A DNA stretch of 64,000 nt from the NCBI GenBank assembly GCA_033032865.1, contig JAWHQI010001499.1, positions 1-64,000 of the forward strand. Direction: 5' to 3'. The position numbers and the translations under genes were made by a program. This stretch comes from Dactylorhiza incarnata. Its lineage: Eukaryota > Streptophyta > Magnoliopsida > Asparagales > Orchidaceae. Positions 34,201 through 44,607 of this stretch are shown in pieces (positions within the stretch are counted from its first letter, which is position 1; every line of letters begins with the position of its first letter). The notes under the pieces were generated by a model. The model was not told the origin of the DNA. It did no database searches and worked only from the letters and a program-made list of their open reading frames with translations.

Positions 34201-36438
34201 TTTTAACCATCTTCTGTCACCAACTTAGTTTTAGTGTTATTAATCCCTGGAAGATTCTGTTAGAACCATTAGAAAACTTTTGGAGGTTCAAATTGTAATT
34301 ATTCATATTGTTGGCAATTTTTGGAATGATTAATTTTAGGGTGTTAGATTTCTGTAGTTGCATGAAACTTTGTTGGATGACATTTCATACCAACATAAAC
34401 CCACAGTATTTTCCGCATAATTTATGTATTAATATTTTTGGTACCTCTAGTTCAATTTGGAATTAATTGCAAATATTTTCTCTGTGAAAATTACAAATGT
34501 ACCCTCTGTGGAACATGGTCAAACTTTGTAGGACTAAATATTTTGGTATGCATCACCTCTGTATTAATTTTCATAGGGTTTGGAGATCATATGAGGGTAC
34601 CTCCTTTGGAATTTATTGGAAATAAATGAATTTTGGAATTTGAAAAATAGTAAATCTTGCTGGTTTTTCCTAATCAATTCATATCCACTGATTATTAGGT
34701 ACTCTTGATTTATGTAAAAATTTGGGTAGGCATTGGAAGTCAGAAAAGTACACTTGTAGCTCAAACCTTAGGAAATTGCCCTTTGGAAAAATTGTTTTAA
34801 ATATTAATATTATGGGAAAAATTATGAAACTCTGGATTTGATCTTAAATAAGTAGCATGGACCCCCAATAAATCTATTGGGTCATAGAGTTGATTATTTA
34901 GTGTATCTCCCTTCATGAGCATCAAAACGTTGAGGGTGGTCTGCGTTTAGCATTTTGGCAACTTTGGGGATTAAGGGTCAAACCGGTGGTCTTGGTTGGA
35001 GATGTGAGGCTTAATTGGTAGTCATGTAATTATGTGAGGATCCCTGGTGTAATTAGGGTTTGGTGAGTCCTAGGGTGGTGGGGAGCCACCCTTGCGGTAG
35101 GTCGTCCTGGATTGACGAAAGATCGTCTTTTCCCGTTAGTGTCCTAGAGCACCTAGGTTTAATTTGGGTAAGGTATTATGAAGGTTTACTTATAGGAGTC
35201 TAGCCGGTTTAGTCCGGTGAACTTGTGATTCTGAAATGTTTATTGGTGACGGGCGGGTTAGCCCGGGGAGCTTGTAGCTCGGAGTTGTTGGAAGTTAAGT
35301 TGCATATGCATAAGGTGGTGGGTTCTTTGTGTTGGCGATCGTTGCACCGACGTTGATACTTGGGCTCGGCAAGTGTGGTATTTACACTTAGCCATAAAAG
35401 TCTGGCGGTCCAGTCAGTAAGAGTACGCAGGCGCTCCGCGAGTTTTGCGGAGGCGTACGATAGGTCTAGGTTAGGTAGTGCATATACCAACCTAGAGATG
35501 GGCGAGGCCCAACCCACCGCTTCTGTTTGCCACTACGGGGGTATCCTGGGAGTCTTGCTAGCTCCAAAAAGGGGGAACTAAAGGTCTATGCGCATAGAGT
35601 CGTAGTGAGTGAGTTGCACCTGTATGACCATTGCATAATAACATACTCTGCATGTCATGGCATAAACATATCATTCAACCCCTGTCACCTATCGTATAAA
35701 TTGGTATGGACTTTTTATACGATAGGCCCTGCTAAACGACCCCTTGGTCTATAGGTTTGTATGGGCATTCCTATAAATCAAAGGTTAATTTTATGATATT
35801 TACTTGCCACTACACTTACTGCTTACTGTTCATTATATTCTTTTACTATGCTGCTTTCTATTTCCTGCTTCATTTATATATATATACCTGTGTAGTGTAG
35901 AATTCACCTTGTCATCTGCTTTTATATTACCCCTTGTTTGTCCTCCGCTTCCTCCTCCCCATACGGTGCCTAGGAGCCTTGGGGGGAGGGGTGGGGAATT
36001 GGCTGAGTCATTTTAACTGACGGTCGGTGGACCTTATCATTTTAGGAGACCGCGGCGCGGGGCAGCACCAGAGGCCAGTGCAAATGGAGGCGGGGCAGTC
36101 TAGCTCAGGAGCACAGATGACAGGATCCGTGAGTGTTTGTTTTAGTTGATTTGCTTCCACGAGTGACCTTTGTAGTGAGGCTATTTTGTAATCGGGCAGA
36201 AGCCCTTGTTATCGTATCTTTCTATTCAGTTATGTATGTGGACATCTCTTGATGGTTTAATTACATGTGATGTGGACTTAGTTTGTTATTTCATTTAAAC
36301 CTTACTTTTCTTGTGATCGAATTGGCCGGCAGGATCGGCGTTTTGTAGTGGCGACCTTCCCGAGCGAGGGTGTCACCGCAAAACGGCGATTCTGGGCCTA
36401 AGACCCGGTGGTTTTAGCAAAAAAAAAGGGGTCTTACA
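31217..36438 (+). repeat. 3' LTR of the Tekay-like element
   Basis: Near-identical to 21142-26365, including the W-box cluster, hairpin and TATA run. The gag-pol frame reads 51 bases into it before its stop. Confidence 0.93.
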
Positions 36439-36765
36439 GTTTTCGCCAGAGGGGTATTCGCCGGGGGAGTATTCGCCGGAGACTCCGAAGCGGTCTCGCC
36501 TCTTTGACGATTCAGCTGAATCGCCTTGGCTCGACGCGAGACGTAGGGGGCACTCGGATCCCGTTTAGACATTAGCCAAGGAGCAAATTTGGCAGCCTTG
36601 GGGGCGGTTACACTTTGGGCCGCAGCCAGGCGCTCGATCATCTCCTGCGAGAGGGGTCTCGCGGAAGGTTTGTGGGAAGACATTGATATCGGCGAAAGGC
36701 CAAGGGAGAGAAGAAGCTCCGAATCGAGGAATGAAAGCGTTCCAGGAAAATCTGACATGAAGAGA

Positions 36766-36773
36766 TATATATA
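36766..36773 (-). promoter_or_regulatory. TATA box for antisense gene 2
   Basis: TATATATA on the minus strand about 85 bp upstream of the ATG at 36683, preceded by GTTGCCC. With 19654-19661 it is the second promoter-like site serving an antisense gene in the same retrotransposon. Confidence 0.5.
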
Positions 36774-36870
36774 GGGCAACGGTGGGACCCACAGAATCTT
36801 ATGGGACCAGTCAGCCAGCACTCACCGAATACCGGGTTGGACTGTTCTTTCCGAGCGCAGGAACCGCTCG

Positions 36871-36886
36871 CAAAGAGCGGGGATTG
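36871..36886 (+). other. Polypurine tract of the Tat element
   Basis: CAAAGAGCGGGGATTG directly abuts the start of the 3' LTR. This purine-rich stretch is the expected primer for second-strand synthesis. Confidence 0.65.
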
Positions 36887-37568
36887 TGTACAACCCGTAT
36901 TCGTCGAGTGGGTCCCACAGGCCAACTGGCGAGACCTAGGCCAGTCAGATCATTCGCCCCGGCTCAGACATGTGAAAATACCCCCGGGTTAGTGGGGGTA
37001 AGCTGCAGGAGAGAAGGAGCTGGGCGAGTGGTGCCCTCACGGACCACTCGCCCGGAAGCGTGGGCATTCGCCCAGCTAAGCGGGTGCCCAGCGGGTGGTA
37101 CCCTCACGGACCACTCGCCCAAAAGGCTTTGAGGGGGAAATGACCATAATACCCCTTGTGGGCTGCAAATAGCCCTTCAGAACAGCGGAGTTAGGCTATT
37201 AGCAGACCAATTTGGGGTGCGGTTAGTAAAACTAAAAGGCAGATTAATGTTATTTGCAGACCAGTCTAGAAAAATCTATAAATAGATCCTTAAGCCCACC
37301 TTGGAGGAGATCCGATTCCTTGAGAGTCCTCTCCTTCAGGCTAGTTTTGGTTGGCAGTCCGTGTCCTCCAAGGTGCCAGACTGAGCTTTGGTTTGGGAGG
37401 GGAAGCTCTCTAAGATCTTCCGGGTGTGTGGCGGGACCTCCTCGCTACAGCCTTGGGTCTATTCCAAGTTTCTCATCCACCGGTCAGAGGGTCTAGGGAG
37501 GGAGAAGTAAGCGTCGGCTACACCCCCCAGTGGGTCCGAACTCAGGAGACCAGTTGCTGGTTTCAACA
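36887..37568 (+). repeat. 3' LTR of the Tat element
   Basis: Same 682-bp length and ends as the 5' LTR, with about 14 substitutions and two offsetting indels by eye. Contains the TATA box at 37277-37284. Followed by target duplication GCGTC. Confidence 0.93.
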
Positions 37569-37646
37569 GCGTCGGCTCGGACTGACTTATGTGGTGGAAC
37601 GCCACTGGTCCAGGATCCCCGGACCTAAGAATTTCGCCAAGTGGAG

Positions 37647-38421
37647 ATATATATATTTGCTTATGATATGCAATGATTTAGGGTTGCATAATCTCCCCTT
37701 AGTTTTTTTTTTGTCCATGAAAATTGGGATGCAATAAAAGCAGGAATTGTTATAATATATTATATATTCACAAATCAAATATCTAATCATTTATTTGAAT
37801 TAATGGTTCTAAATCTACAAACCAAATTTCTAACCAATATTTTAAGAAATAAAAAGATACGTGCTTTTAGTTTCTTTTTCTATTCTAATTTGACATTATC
37901 GTAATTCCTTATGAACTCACCGAGAGTTCTTATTGAAATCACTCTTTATTTTAAGATTTTATGTGTGCATATAATAGTTAATCTTTTATGCTGGAGACTT
38001 TTAAGTAAATATGTACACAGATTAATTGAATTAAGAAATCTAATACTATTTTTGCTAAGTTAGAGTATTTGTAATTGCATGAATGAATACTTTTTTTGCA
38101 TTGATCTGTGAATAACAAAAATATCTGCACATAACGATTTTATTTCTCTTTACAGCTGCGGATAATTAAAATTTACGAATAGACGATTTTGCTGTGGTTA
38201 TAACAATTCCCTACAAGTATCATAATGCATGATAGAATTAGCCTAACTCACCTGGAAAACCGGCTTAGCAGGCGAGGGAGATCTTCAAAGGAGGCTGAAG
38301 ATCTCTGAGCCGTCTTCAAAGTGCTTGAAGAATCTTCAAGGGCTGCTTCGAAGATGAAGGAGATCTTCAAGAGCTCTCTCTCTTGAAATTAGGAGGAAGG
38401 AGTAGGAGAAAAGATAGGAAA
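37647..38421. other. AT-rich intergenic region
   Basis: No gene seen. The right end (38260-38400) repeats a GAAGATCTTCAA-type motif several times in varied spacing. The rest is AT-rich without recognisable features. Confidence 0.35.
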
Positions 38422-38426
38422 ACGAG

Positions 38427-39770
38427 TGATGTAGCACTACGACCACAATGCCCGTAATTAGTTAACCGCACGCGACTAAAGAAGAATGATGCAAATGCAA
38501 GCCGCACAGTGCAAGCGCACCGGACTAGGCAAAGAGAAACACTTGCCACACGAAGGTTGCCAAACCTCTTGAGATCTCCCAAGGACTATAAAGCCAATGT
38601 TTGATCAAGCAAAGGGACCCACCCGGTCCGAACGAGCTATGTGTTGTACCAAAAGAAACCCACCGAAAATACGATTCGGAAAGGGGTGAGTCTCTCCCAA
38701 CAAAATTCGGGGCTCGCCAAGCCCTCTTTTCGAAAAATAAAAACGACGAAATAAAATATGTACTCTACTCTCCACCTAGCATGCATGCAGAAGAAAATCT
38801 CAGCAACAATATCCCTATCACAAGCAACTACCAACGTTAGCGGTGAACTCGCGGGCGCAATGTTTGAGCGGCGAGATTCGTCCGGGTTAGGAAAATCCCA
38901 ACAAAATTAAGCAACCGTGCGCGCTTCCTTTCCGATCAATTGATCGGGGACGCGACGACGAGCGGAACTCGCTCCGATTTGTTTTCAAGCTATCCGATCA
39001 CACACGAAACCATTCACATCCACAAGAACACTGAAATAGACGAATCACACAAGAAGGGAGTAGAGAAATCGTTACCCCACGCGAGCGGTCTCGCGAGATG
39101 AGCGGAGGCGCCGGGAGCGGTCGGATCTGCACACGACGGGAAGCTCTTCCTCTAGCCGAACTTGGACAGGGAGCGGAGAGATCGAGATCGCACCGGGCAG
39201 AAGCGGAGAGGGAGGGCCGGCGTCGCACCGATGGGGGAGAGGTCGCCGACGTCGCACCGGATGGGGGATAGGTTGCCGGCGTCGCACCAGGCTGAAGGAA
39301 GATGGCCGGCGTCGCACCAGCGGGAGGAGAGCTGCCGGCGTCGCACCGCGCAGGAAAATCGCGAACTCGGGAGGCTTCGCACGCACCCTAGCCGACGTAC
39401 AGAGAAGGAATCTCAAAAACTTCTTAATTTTTTTCATTCATTCCGGCTACAATCCAAAATGAGGAGTACTTATACTCCTCAACAACTATCATCCTAGCCA
39501 CACAATTCCAAGTGCCTAATCCTAGCCATCAAAATGTTTTAACCAAAAATAAAATGCAGGAAATAAAAAATTGCGACCCGTGACCGCCTAACATTTTGGT
39601 CGATCGGGTGCGTACGACATAAAATAAAATGTAACCAAAAAGTTTAAGAAATTATAACTAGAGAAAAATATCCGCCTTAGCGGACCATGTCGCGATATGA
39701 TCGCCTCGTGTTGGGGCGAAGGTTGTAGCCGCGCGGCGCATCGTCGAGGAGAACCGGGTCGGCGCCATCA
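38427..39770 (-). repeat. 3' LTR of the CRM/Galadriel-like element
   Basis: 1344 bp. Contains about five degenerate units of roughly 30 bp with GCCGGCGTCGCACC (39214-39355) and the palindromic TATA region at 39461-39480. The chromodomain frame ends inside it at 39677. Confidence 0.9.
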
Positions 39771-40261
39771 ATCCTCCCCCGCTCAAAACCACTCGTCTCC
39801 GGTGAGTGGTCCAAGCGGTAACGGTGTAGCATGTCGTCGTCAAGGCGCTCCATCTCCTCGGCGGTCACCCAAGAAGCGTCGCAAGAAGGGCGATCCTTCC
39901 AACGAACCAAGTAGCGATGCACGCCGCCATCGGTGGAAGCAATGATGTCGTCGTCCAAAATCTGATCTGGAATCAAAATAACCTTCGGAAACCTGGAAAA
40001 AGCATTAGAAGGAGGCAAAGCATCACCCGGAGCCTCACTAGTGGGTGAGGGGGGTATCTCCAAGGTAGAAATATCGGGGGGGGGGGGGGGGGGGGGGGGT
40101 GGTGTCACTCCCAATCCCAAGAGAATGGCCGTGAGGAGACGAAAAAGAGGAAGGGGCAAATAGTTCTTGCGGTGCCTCATGAAAATGTGTAAGATCGGAA
40201 ACATTAAAAACGGGGTGTATTCCCCAATCGTGAGACAAGTCAAGCACGTACGCGTTATCAC
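39677..40261 (-). CDS. Chromodomain-bearing C-terminus, out of frame with integrase
   Basis: The minus-strand frame contains a chromodomain (YLVRWKDRPSCDASWV) followed by an acidic/basic tail that ends in the LTR. Chromodomains guide integration toward particular chromatin. The frame overlaps the end of the gag-pol frame but is offset by one. The offset arises around the poly-C run (40077-40099), so in related copies with another run length the two would be joined. The beginning of this frame (40261-40140) is probably not natural protein. Confidence 0.65.
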   Translation of the reverse strand: MITRTCLTCLTIGEYTPFLMFPILHIFMRHRKNYLPLPLFRLLTAILLGLGVTPPPPPPPPPDISTLEIPPSPTSEAPGDALPPSNAFSRFPKVILIPDQILDDDIIASTDGGVHRYLVRWKDRPSCDASWVTAEEMERLDDDMLHRYRLDHSPETSGFERGRIDGADPVLLDDAPRGYNLRPNTRRSYRDMVR

Positions 40262-43200
40262 CCAATTTCTTTAAAACCTTGAAAGGTCCGGCACGCCGGT
40301 TGGCCAATTTCTTGACGGCACCCGTGGGAAGCCGCTCGGGAATTAACTTGACCAAGACTAAATCTCCGACGTCAAAGAGTTGTGCCCGTTTATGGACGTT
40401 CGCATTCGATTGATAAACCTTGTAAGTAGTGATTAGACGTTGGTGGATCTCTTTGTGCAAAGCATGAAGGTGATGAGCAAAATCATGTGCAAATTGACTT
40501 GTTTTATATGTGGGAGGTAACGGAACCAAGTCAAGTGGCACACGTGCGTTGTAACCATGCACAATTTCATTCGGCGAGAGGCCCGTGGAGCGATTTTTGG
40601 AATTATTATACGCAAGTTGTGCATGGGGAAGGATGAGATCCCAAGTCCCCTTATGGTCGCCCACGAGGCATCGAAGTAAATTACCTAAACTCCGATTTAC
40701 CACTTCGGTTTGACCATCCGTTTGGGGGTGGTAAGCCGCGGAAAATAGGAGTTTGGTGCCCACCAAGATCCATAGTGTTTTCCAAAAATAAGACGTAAAC
40801 TTGACATCCCTATCGGAGACAATAGTCTTCGGGAGTCCGCGATGACTAACAACCTCTTTAAAATAATTTTTTGCAATGTGAGACGCGTCATTGGTGCGGT
40901 TGCATGAAATAAAATACGCCATTTTGGAAAAGCGATCTACAACGACCAAAATAGAATCGTGTTTGCGTTGTGTTAGGGGAAGACCCAAAATGAAATCCAT
41001 GCTAACGTCATCCCATGGGACGGAAGGTATGGGGAGCGGTGTATATAAACCCGTGTTTTGCTTGGTGCCTTTTGCAAGTTGGCATGTGTTGCAACTACTA
41101 ACGACTCGATTAACCATACGTTTCAAGCCAGGCCAAAAAAAATTTTCTTCAACCAAAGTGATGGTTTTGTCGCGGCCAAAGTGACCACCTAAACCGCCGC
41201 CGTGCATCTCCCAAATGATAAAGAGACGGAGGGAAGAATCCGGAATGCACAACCGTGAACCCTTAAACAAATATCCATCACGAAGGACATATTCGGAAAT
41301 AATGTGAGGGGTGGGGGTTTGGAGAGAGTGAAAGATGTCCTTAAAGTCCTTGCACTCGGCATACTCGCGACGGATACGTTCAAAGCCTAAGACTTTCACA
41401 TCAAGGGTAGTCAAAAGTAAACTAACACGGCTAAGCGCGTCGGCAACACGGTTATGCTTGCCCTTGCAATGTTTGATCACAAACGTGTACTCTTGTAGGA
41501 AAGAGACCCATTTGGCTTGCCGCGGGCTAAGCTTATGTTGAGAGTTAATATAACGTAGCGCGTCATGATCCGAAAGTAGGATAAATTCTTTGGGCAAAAG
41601 ATAATGACGCCAATGGCGTAGACTTTGGATAAGTGCATAAAACTCACGTTCGTAGTTTGAATAATTGAGCTTGGGCCCACTTAATTTCTCACTAAAGAAT
41701 CCAACCGGGTGGCCTTCTTGACTTAACACGCCACCTATACCCGCACCTGAGGCGTCACAAGAGACTTCAAAAACCTTATTAAAATCGGGTAACCGGAGAA
41801 CCGGTGCCTCGGTCATTAATTTTTTTATCTGAGCAAACGCTAAAGAGGCGGATTTAGACCACTTGAAGTCACCAAGTTTCATACATTCCGTAATCGGAGC
41901 CATAATGGCGCTAAAGTGACGAATAAAACGACGATAAAAGGTGGCTAAGCCATGGAAGCTACGGACGTCACGGATAGATTTAGGTTCCGGCCAATCTACA
42001 ATCGTTTTAATTTTTGCGGGATCAACCTTAATACCTTCCGCACTAACAATATAACCTAAGAATGAGACGGAAGAATCCATGAAGTGACATTTCCTTAGAT
42101 TGATAAAAAGTTTTTCCGTCCGTAGTACTTCAAAGATTTGTCTTAAATGGTCAAGGTGATCATTGGTGGTCACACTATAGATTAGTAAATCATCAAAATA
42201 GACCACTAAAAATTTACCCATAAAATTATTGAAGAGTTGAGTCATCATGCGGGAGAAGGTGCTTGGGGCATTGGAGAGCCCAAATGGCATGACCAACCAT
42301 TCATACAAGCCTTCCTTAGATTTAAATGCGGTTTTCCATTCGTCCCCTTCTCTAATTCTAATTTGGTGGTAGCCACTTCTAAGATCAATTTTGGAAAAGA
42401 GTGTGGCTCCACTAAGCATGTCTAGTAAATCGTCCAATCGTGGGATAGGAAATCGGTATTTAATTGTGATTTTATTTATTGCCCGGCTATCGACACACAT
42501 CCTCCAAGAGCCATCTTTTTTTGGGGCAAGAAGTGCCGGCACCGCACAAGGACTCAAACTATGTCGGATAAGGCCTTTGGAGAGCAAATCGGAGATTTGG
42601 GCTTGAAGCTCGGCGTGAGCGCTAGGATTAAGACGATAATGGGGTAAATTGGGGAGAGAGGAGCCCGGAATAAGATCAATGGCGTGTTGGATATTCCTAA
42701 GAGGCGGTAATTCGGAAGGGTGTTCCTCGGGGTGGACATCCTTAAACTCGTCAAGTAACGTGATGATATCGGCGGGCAAAGAGGAAGTGGGGAGTGGAAT
42801 GTCGTTAGCTTGAAGTAAGACTAACGCATAGAGCATACCACCGGAAAAACTAGTCTTTTCGAATTCCTTAGGATGAATGAGAGTGAGTGGTTGCTTGACG
42901 GCGGGAACGGTCGTGTCCTTGGTTTTAAGGTCCTTAGGTGCGGCGGGACGTAACGTGATGCGTTGGTCTTTAAATTTAAATTCATATGTGTTCGCGCGTC
43001 CGTAGTGAGTGACATTGTAATCGTAAAGCCAAGGGCGGCCTAGAAGGACATGACAGGCGTCCATAGAAAGAACGTCACACCAAACTTGGTCGACATAATC
43101 TTTGAGGACAAGAGGTACTAAACAACGTTTGGTAACCGGAATGGAGGTCTTATTGACCCAAGCGACTTGGTAAGGAGTGGGGTGTGGCTCGGGAGTCAAT

Positions 43201-44537
43201 TTCATTCGGAGAAGCGCGGCTTCGGAAATCACGTTCATGCAACTCCCACTATCAATAATGAGCTTGCAAGACTTGTCACCGCTCTTAAAATATAAGGAGA
43301 AGATGCTAAAGCGCTTCCAATCATGACTACTACGTGGGGTAGTCAAGATGCAACGCATAACCGCAAGATTGTTGGAGGTGTAATCCTCTTCCATGTCGCT
43401 AGGAATATCGGATTCCTCAACATCACTAACCTCCTCATAGATAAGATCGTCGGCGTCGGCCGTGGGTTCGATCAAAGTGACCAATTTCTTGCGGGTGGGA
43501 CATTCAACCGCGTAGTGACCGGGTTGGTCACAAGCGTAACAAGTAACATGTGCTTTGCTAGTTTTGCCGATGGGGAGACGCTCACCCGTTTTATCATTGG
43601 CTTTTCTAGCGGTGATGATAACGGATTTAGAATTATCGGGCGAGGCATGTTTGCCCTTAGAAGTAGTATGGTTCGTGGATGTGGATTTGGAGTGGAAAAA
43701 TCTCTTGGAGGAAGATGCTCGCGAAGTGACGGTCATTGAAAGTTGTCTTTCAACGTCAAGGGCGACATTCATTGCCGAGTCTAGGTCATGGTGCTCATAT
43801 CGCCGGATTTGATTTTGAATTTCCGAACGAAGGCCCTTTCGGAAGCGGGAGACGGTAAGCTCGGGCATCTCATTAATATCACATCGGATCATTAATTCAT
43901 TCAACTCGCCCATATACTCACTCACCGATTTAGTGCCTTGGCGTAAAGAGGTGAAGTCGTCGAACATATTTGTTCGGTGGTAGGTGGGGACGAAGTGATT
44001 AGTGAGGATGTTACGCATTTGTGGCCATGTATGTGGAATCCCACCGACACGACGCTCTTCATTGAGCCAAAATACTTGAGCGCGTCCCTCTAATTTCATA
44101 CGAGTGACGATAACCTTTTGGTTATCCTCCAAGCTGTGCCAATCAAAATAGCGTTCTATCTTAATAAGTCAATCCTTAAATTTGGTCGGGTCACCCATTC
44201 CATCATAAGTGGGGGCATCAAATTTAATGCGTCGGGTGAGGTCATCATTCCATTCACCCTGCGGTGCGCGGTTGGCCGCATTCGCATGTGGGCGTGGAGG
44301 GTTGTTTGGTGGGTTGCGAGGAGGGGGATTATTTTGGGGAGGCGGATTTTGAAAACCAGGTTGAAATGTTTGTGTGAAAGTGGTAAACGCGGCGGTGAGG
44401 TGAGCGATTTGGTCTGTCAAATCCTGTTGGACCGCCGCCAATTGTGCCTGTGTGACTTCCCGAATATCGGGGTTGTCATCCATCGTGTCAGACGCGGATG
44501 AGGACCAGGAATAGTCGTTCCCCGACCGTGTGTGCAT
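40038..44537 (-). pseudogene. Gag-pol polyprotein of the CRM/Galadriel-like element (one nonsense codon)
   Basis: From ATG 44537 (MHTRSGND) the frame runs through gag and meets a single TGA at 44169-44171, where TGG is expected. It then stays open for over 1360 codons. Visible parts: gag core, CCHC knuckle (CYACDQPGHYAVEC), protease (IIDSGS), RT (VVYFDDLLIYS), RNase H (VSCDASGAG, LSDHDALRY), and an integrase with an intact zinc site and catalytic D, D, E (SMDFILGL, VSDRDVKF, GQTEVVN). Apart from the nonsense codon and the C-terminal frame offset it looks complete. Confidence 0.85.
40077..40099 (-). repeat. 23-base poly-C (coding strand) at the integrase/chromodomain junction
   Basis: 23 consecutive G on the + strand, read as polyproline on the minus strand. 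It lies exactly where the integrase frame and the chromodomain frame part company. Confidence 0.85.
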
Positions 44538-44594
44538 GCAATTTAACGTGGACACGAGAGGACCGGCAAAAGTTAAGAAACTTTTGCACCGAAG

Positions 44595-44604
44595 TCTGAT
44601 ACCA
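44595..44604 (-). other. Primer-binding site of the CRM/Galadriel-like element
   Basis: The minus strand reads TGGTATCAGA three bases after the end of the 5' LTR, complementary to initiator-Met tRNA. Confidence 0.8.
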
Positions 44605-44607
44605 AAT

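Larger units (their letters stand above)
21142..36438 (+). mobile_element. Tekay-like chromovirus with 5.2-kb LTRs
   Basis: LTRs 21142-26365 (5224 bp) and 31217-36438 (5222 bp) begin TGTAACATCC and end GGGTCTTACA, with target duplication GTTTT (21137-21141 and 36439-36443). The internal region is only about 4.85 kb and holds one long gag-pol frame with a C-terminal chromodomain. The 5' LTR is followed after two bases by an initiator-Met tRNA primer site. It lies inside antisense gene 2 of the Tat element and is therefore younger than that element. The two LTRs are highly similar over their full length by eye. Confidence 0.93.
20143..36683 (-). pseudogene. Antisense gene 2 of the Tat element, split by the nested Tekay-like element
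   Basis: Starts at ATG 36683 (MSSHKPSARPLSQEM) and is interrupted at 36443/21142 by the insertion. It resumes at 21141 in a serine/acidic stretch. Exons to the left have GT-AG introns at 21069-20999 and 20838-20775 (GTAAGT donor). The exon 20998-20839 holds a 32-base poly-C, which codes polyproline. Further exons give a proline-rich part (to 20506) and a coiled-coil-like part (about 20443-20143, RELKDLRKDYSRLL). A TATA box lies at 36766-36773. I do not recognise the family. The insertion makes it non-functional. Confidence 0.5.
9988..37568 (+). mobile_element. Tat-lineage Ty3/gypsy LTR retrotransposon (host of nested Tekay-like element)
   Basis: 682-bp LTRs (9988-10669 and 36887-37568) begin TGTACAACCC and end TTTCAACA, flanked by the 5-bp target duplication GCGTC (9983-9987 and 37569-37573). 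Internal order is gag, protease, RT, RNase H, a second (archaeal-type) RNase H, integrase, an 89-bp tandem array and two antisense genes. The dual RNase H, the 3' tandem repeats and the antisense genes are features of the Tat/Ogre group. A purine-rich tract AAAGAGCGGGGAT precedes the 3' LTR. By eye the LTRs differ at about 2% of sites. About 12.3 kb remains when the nested element is removed. Confidence 0.92.
9828..37646. mobile_element. Mutator-like MITE, split by a nested LTR retrotransposon
   Basis: A perfect 9-bp direct repeat CAAGTGGAG occurs at 9828-9836 and 37638-37646. Immediately inside are matching inverted ends: GCGAAATTTTTGGGTC from 9837, and the complement of 37637 backwards, GCGAAATTCTTAGGTC. 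Removing the retrotransposon and one copy of its target duplication leaves about 215 bp. A 9-bp target duplication with inverted ends is the hallmark of Mutator-like elements; the size and lack of coding make it a MITE. The Tat element inserted inside it after it had landed. Confidence 0.8.

Noticed and set aside
38260..38400. Heat-shock-element cluster (GAAGATCTTC-type repeats)
   Set aside because: Spacing does not follow the alternating GAA/TTC five-base pattern; it reads as a degenerate tandem repeat.
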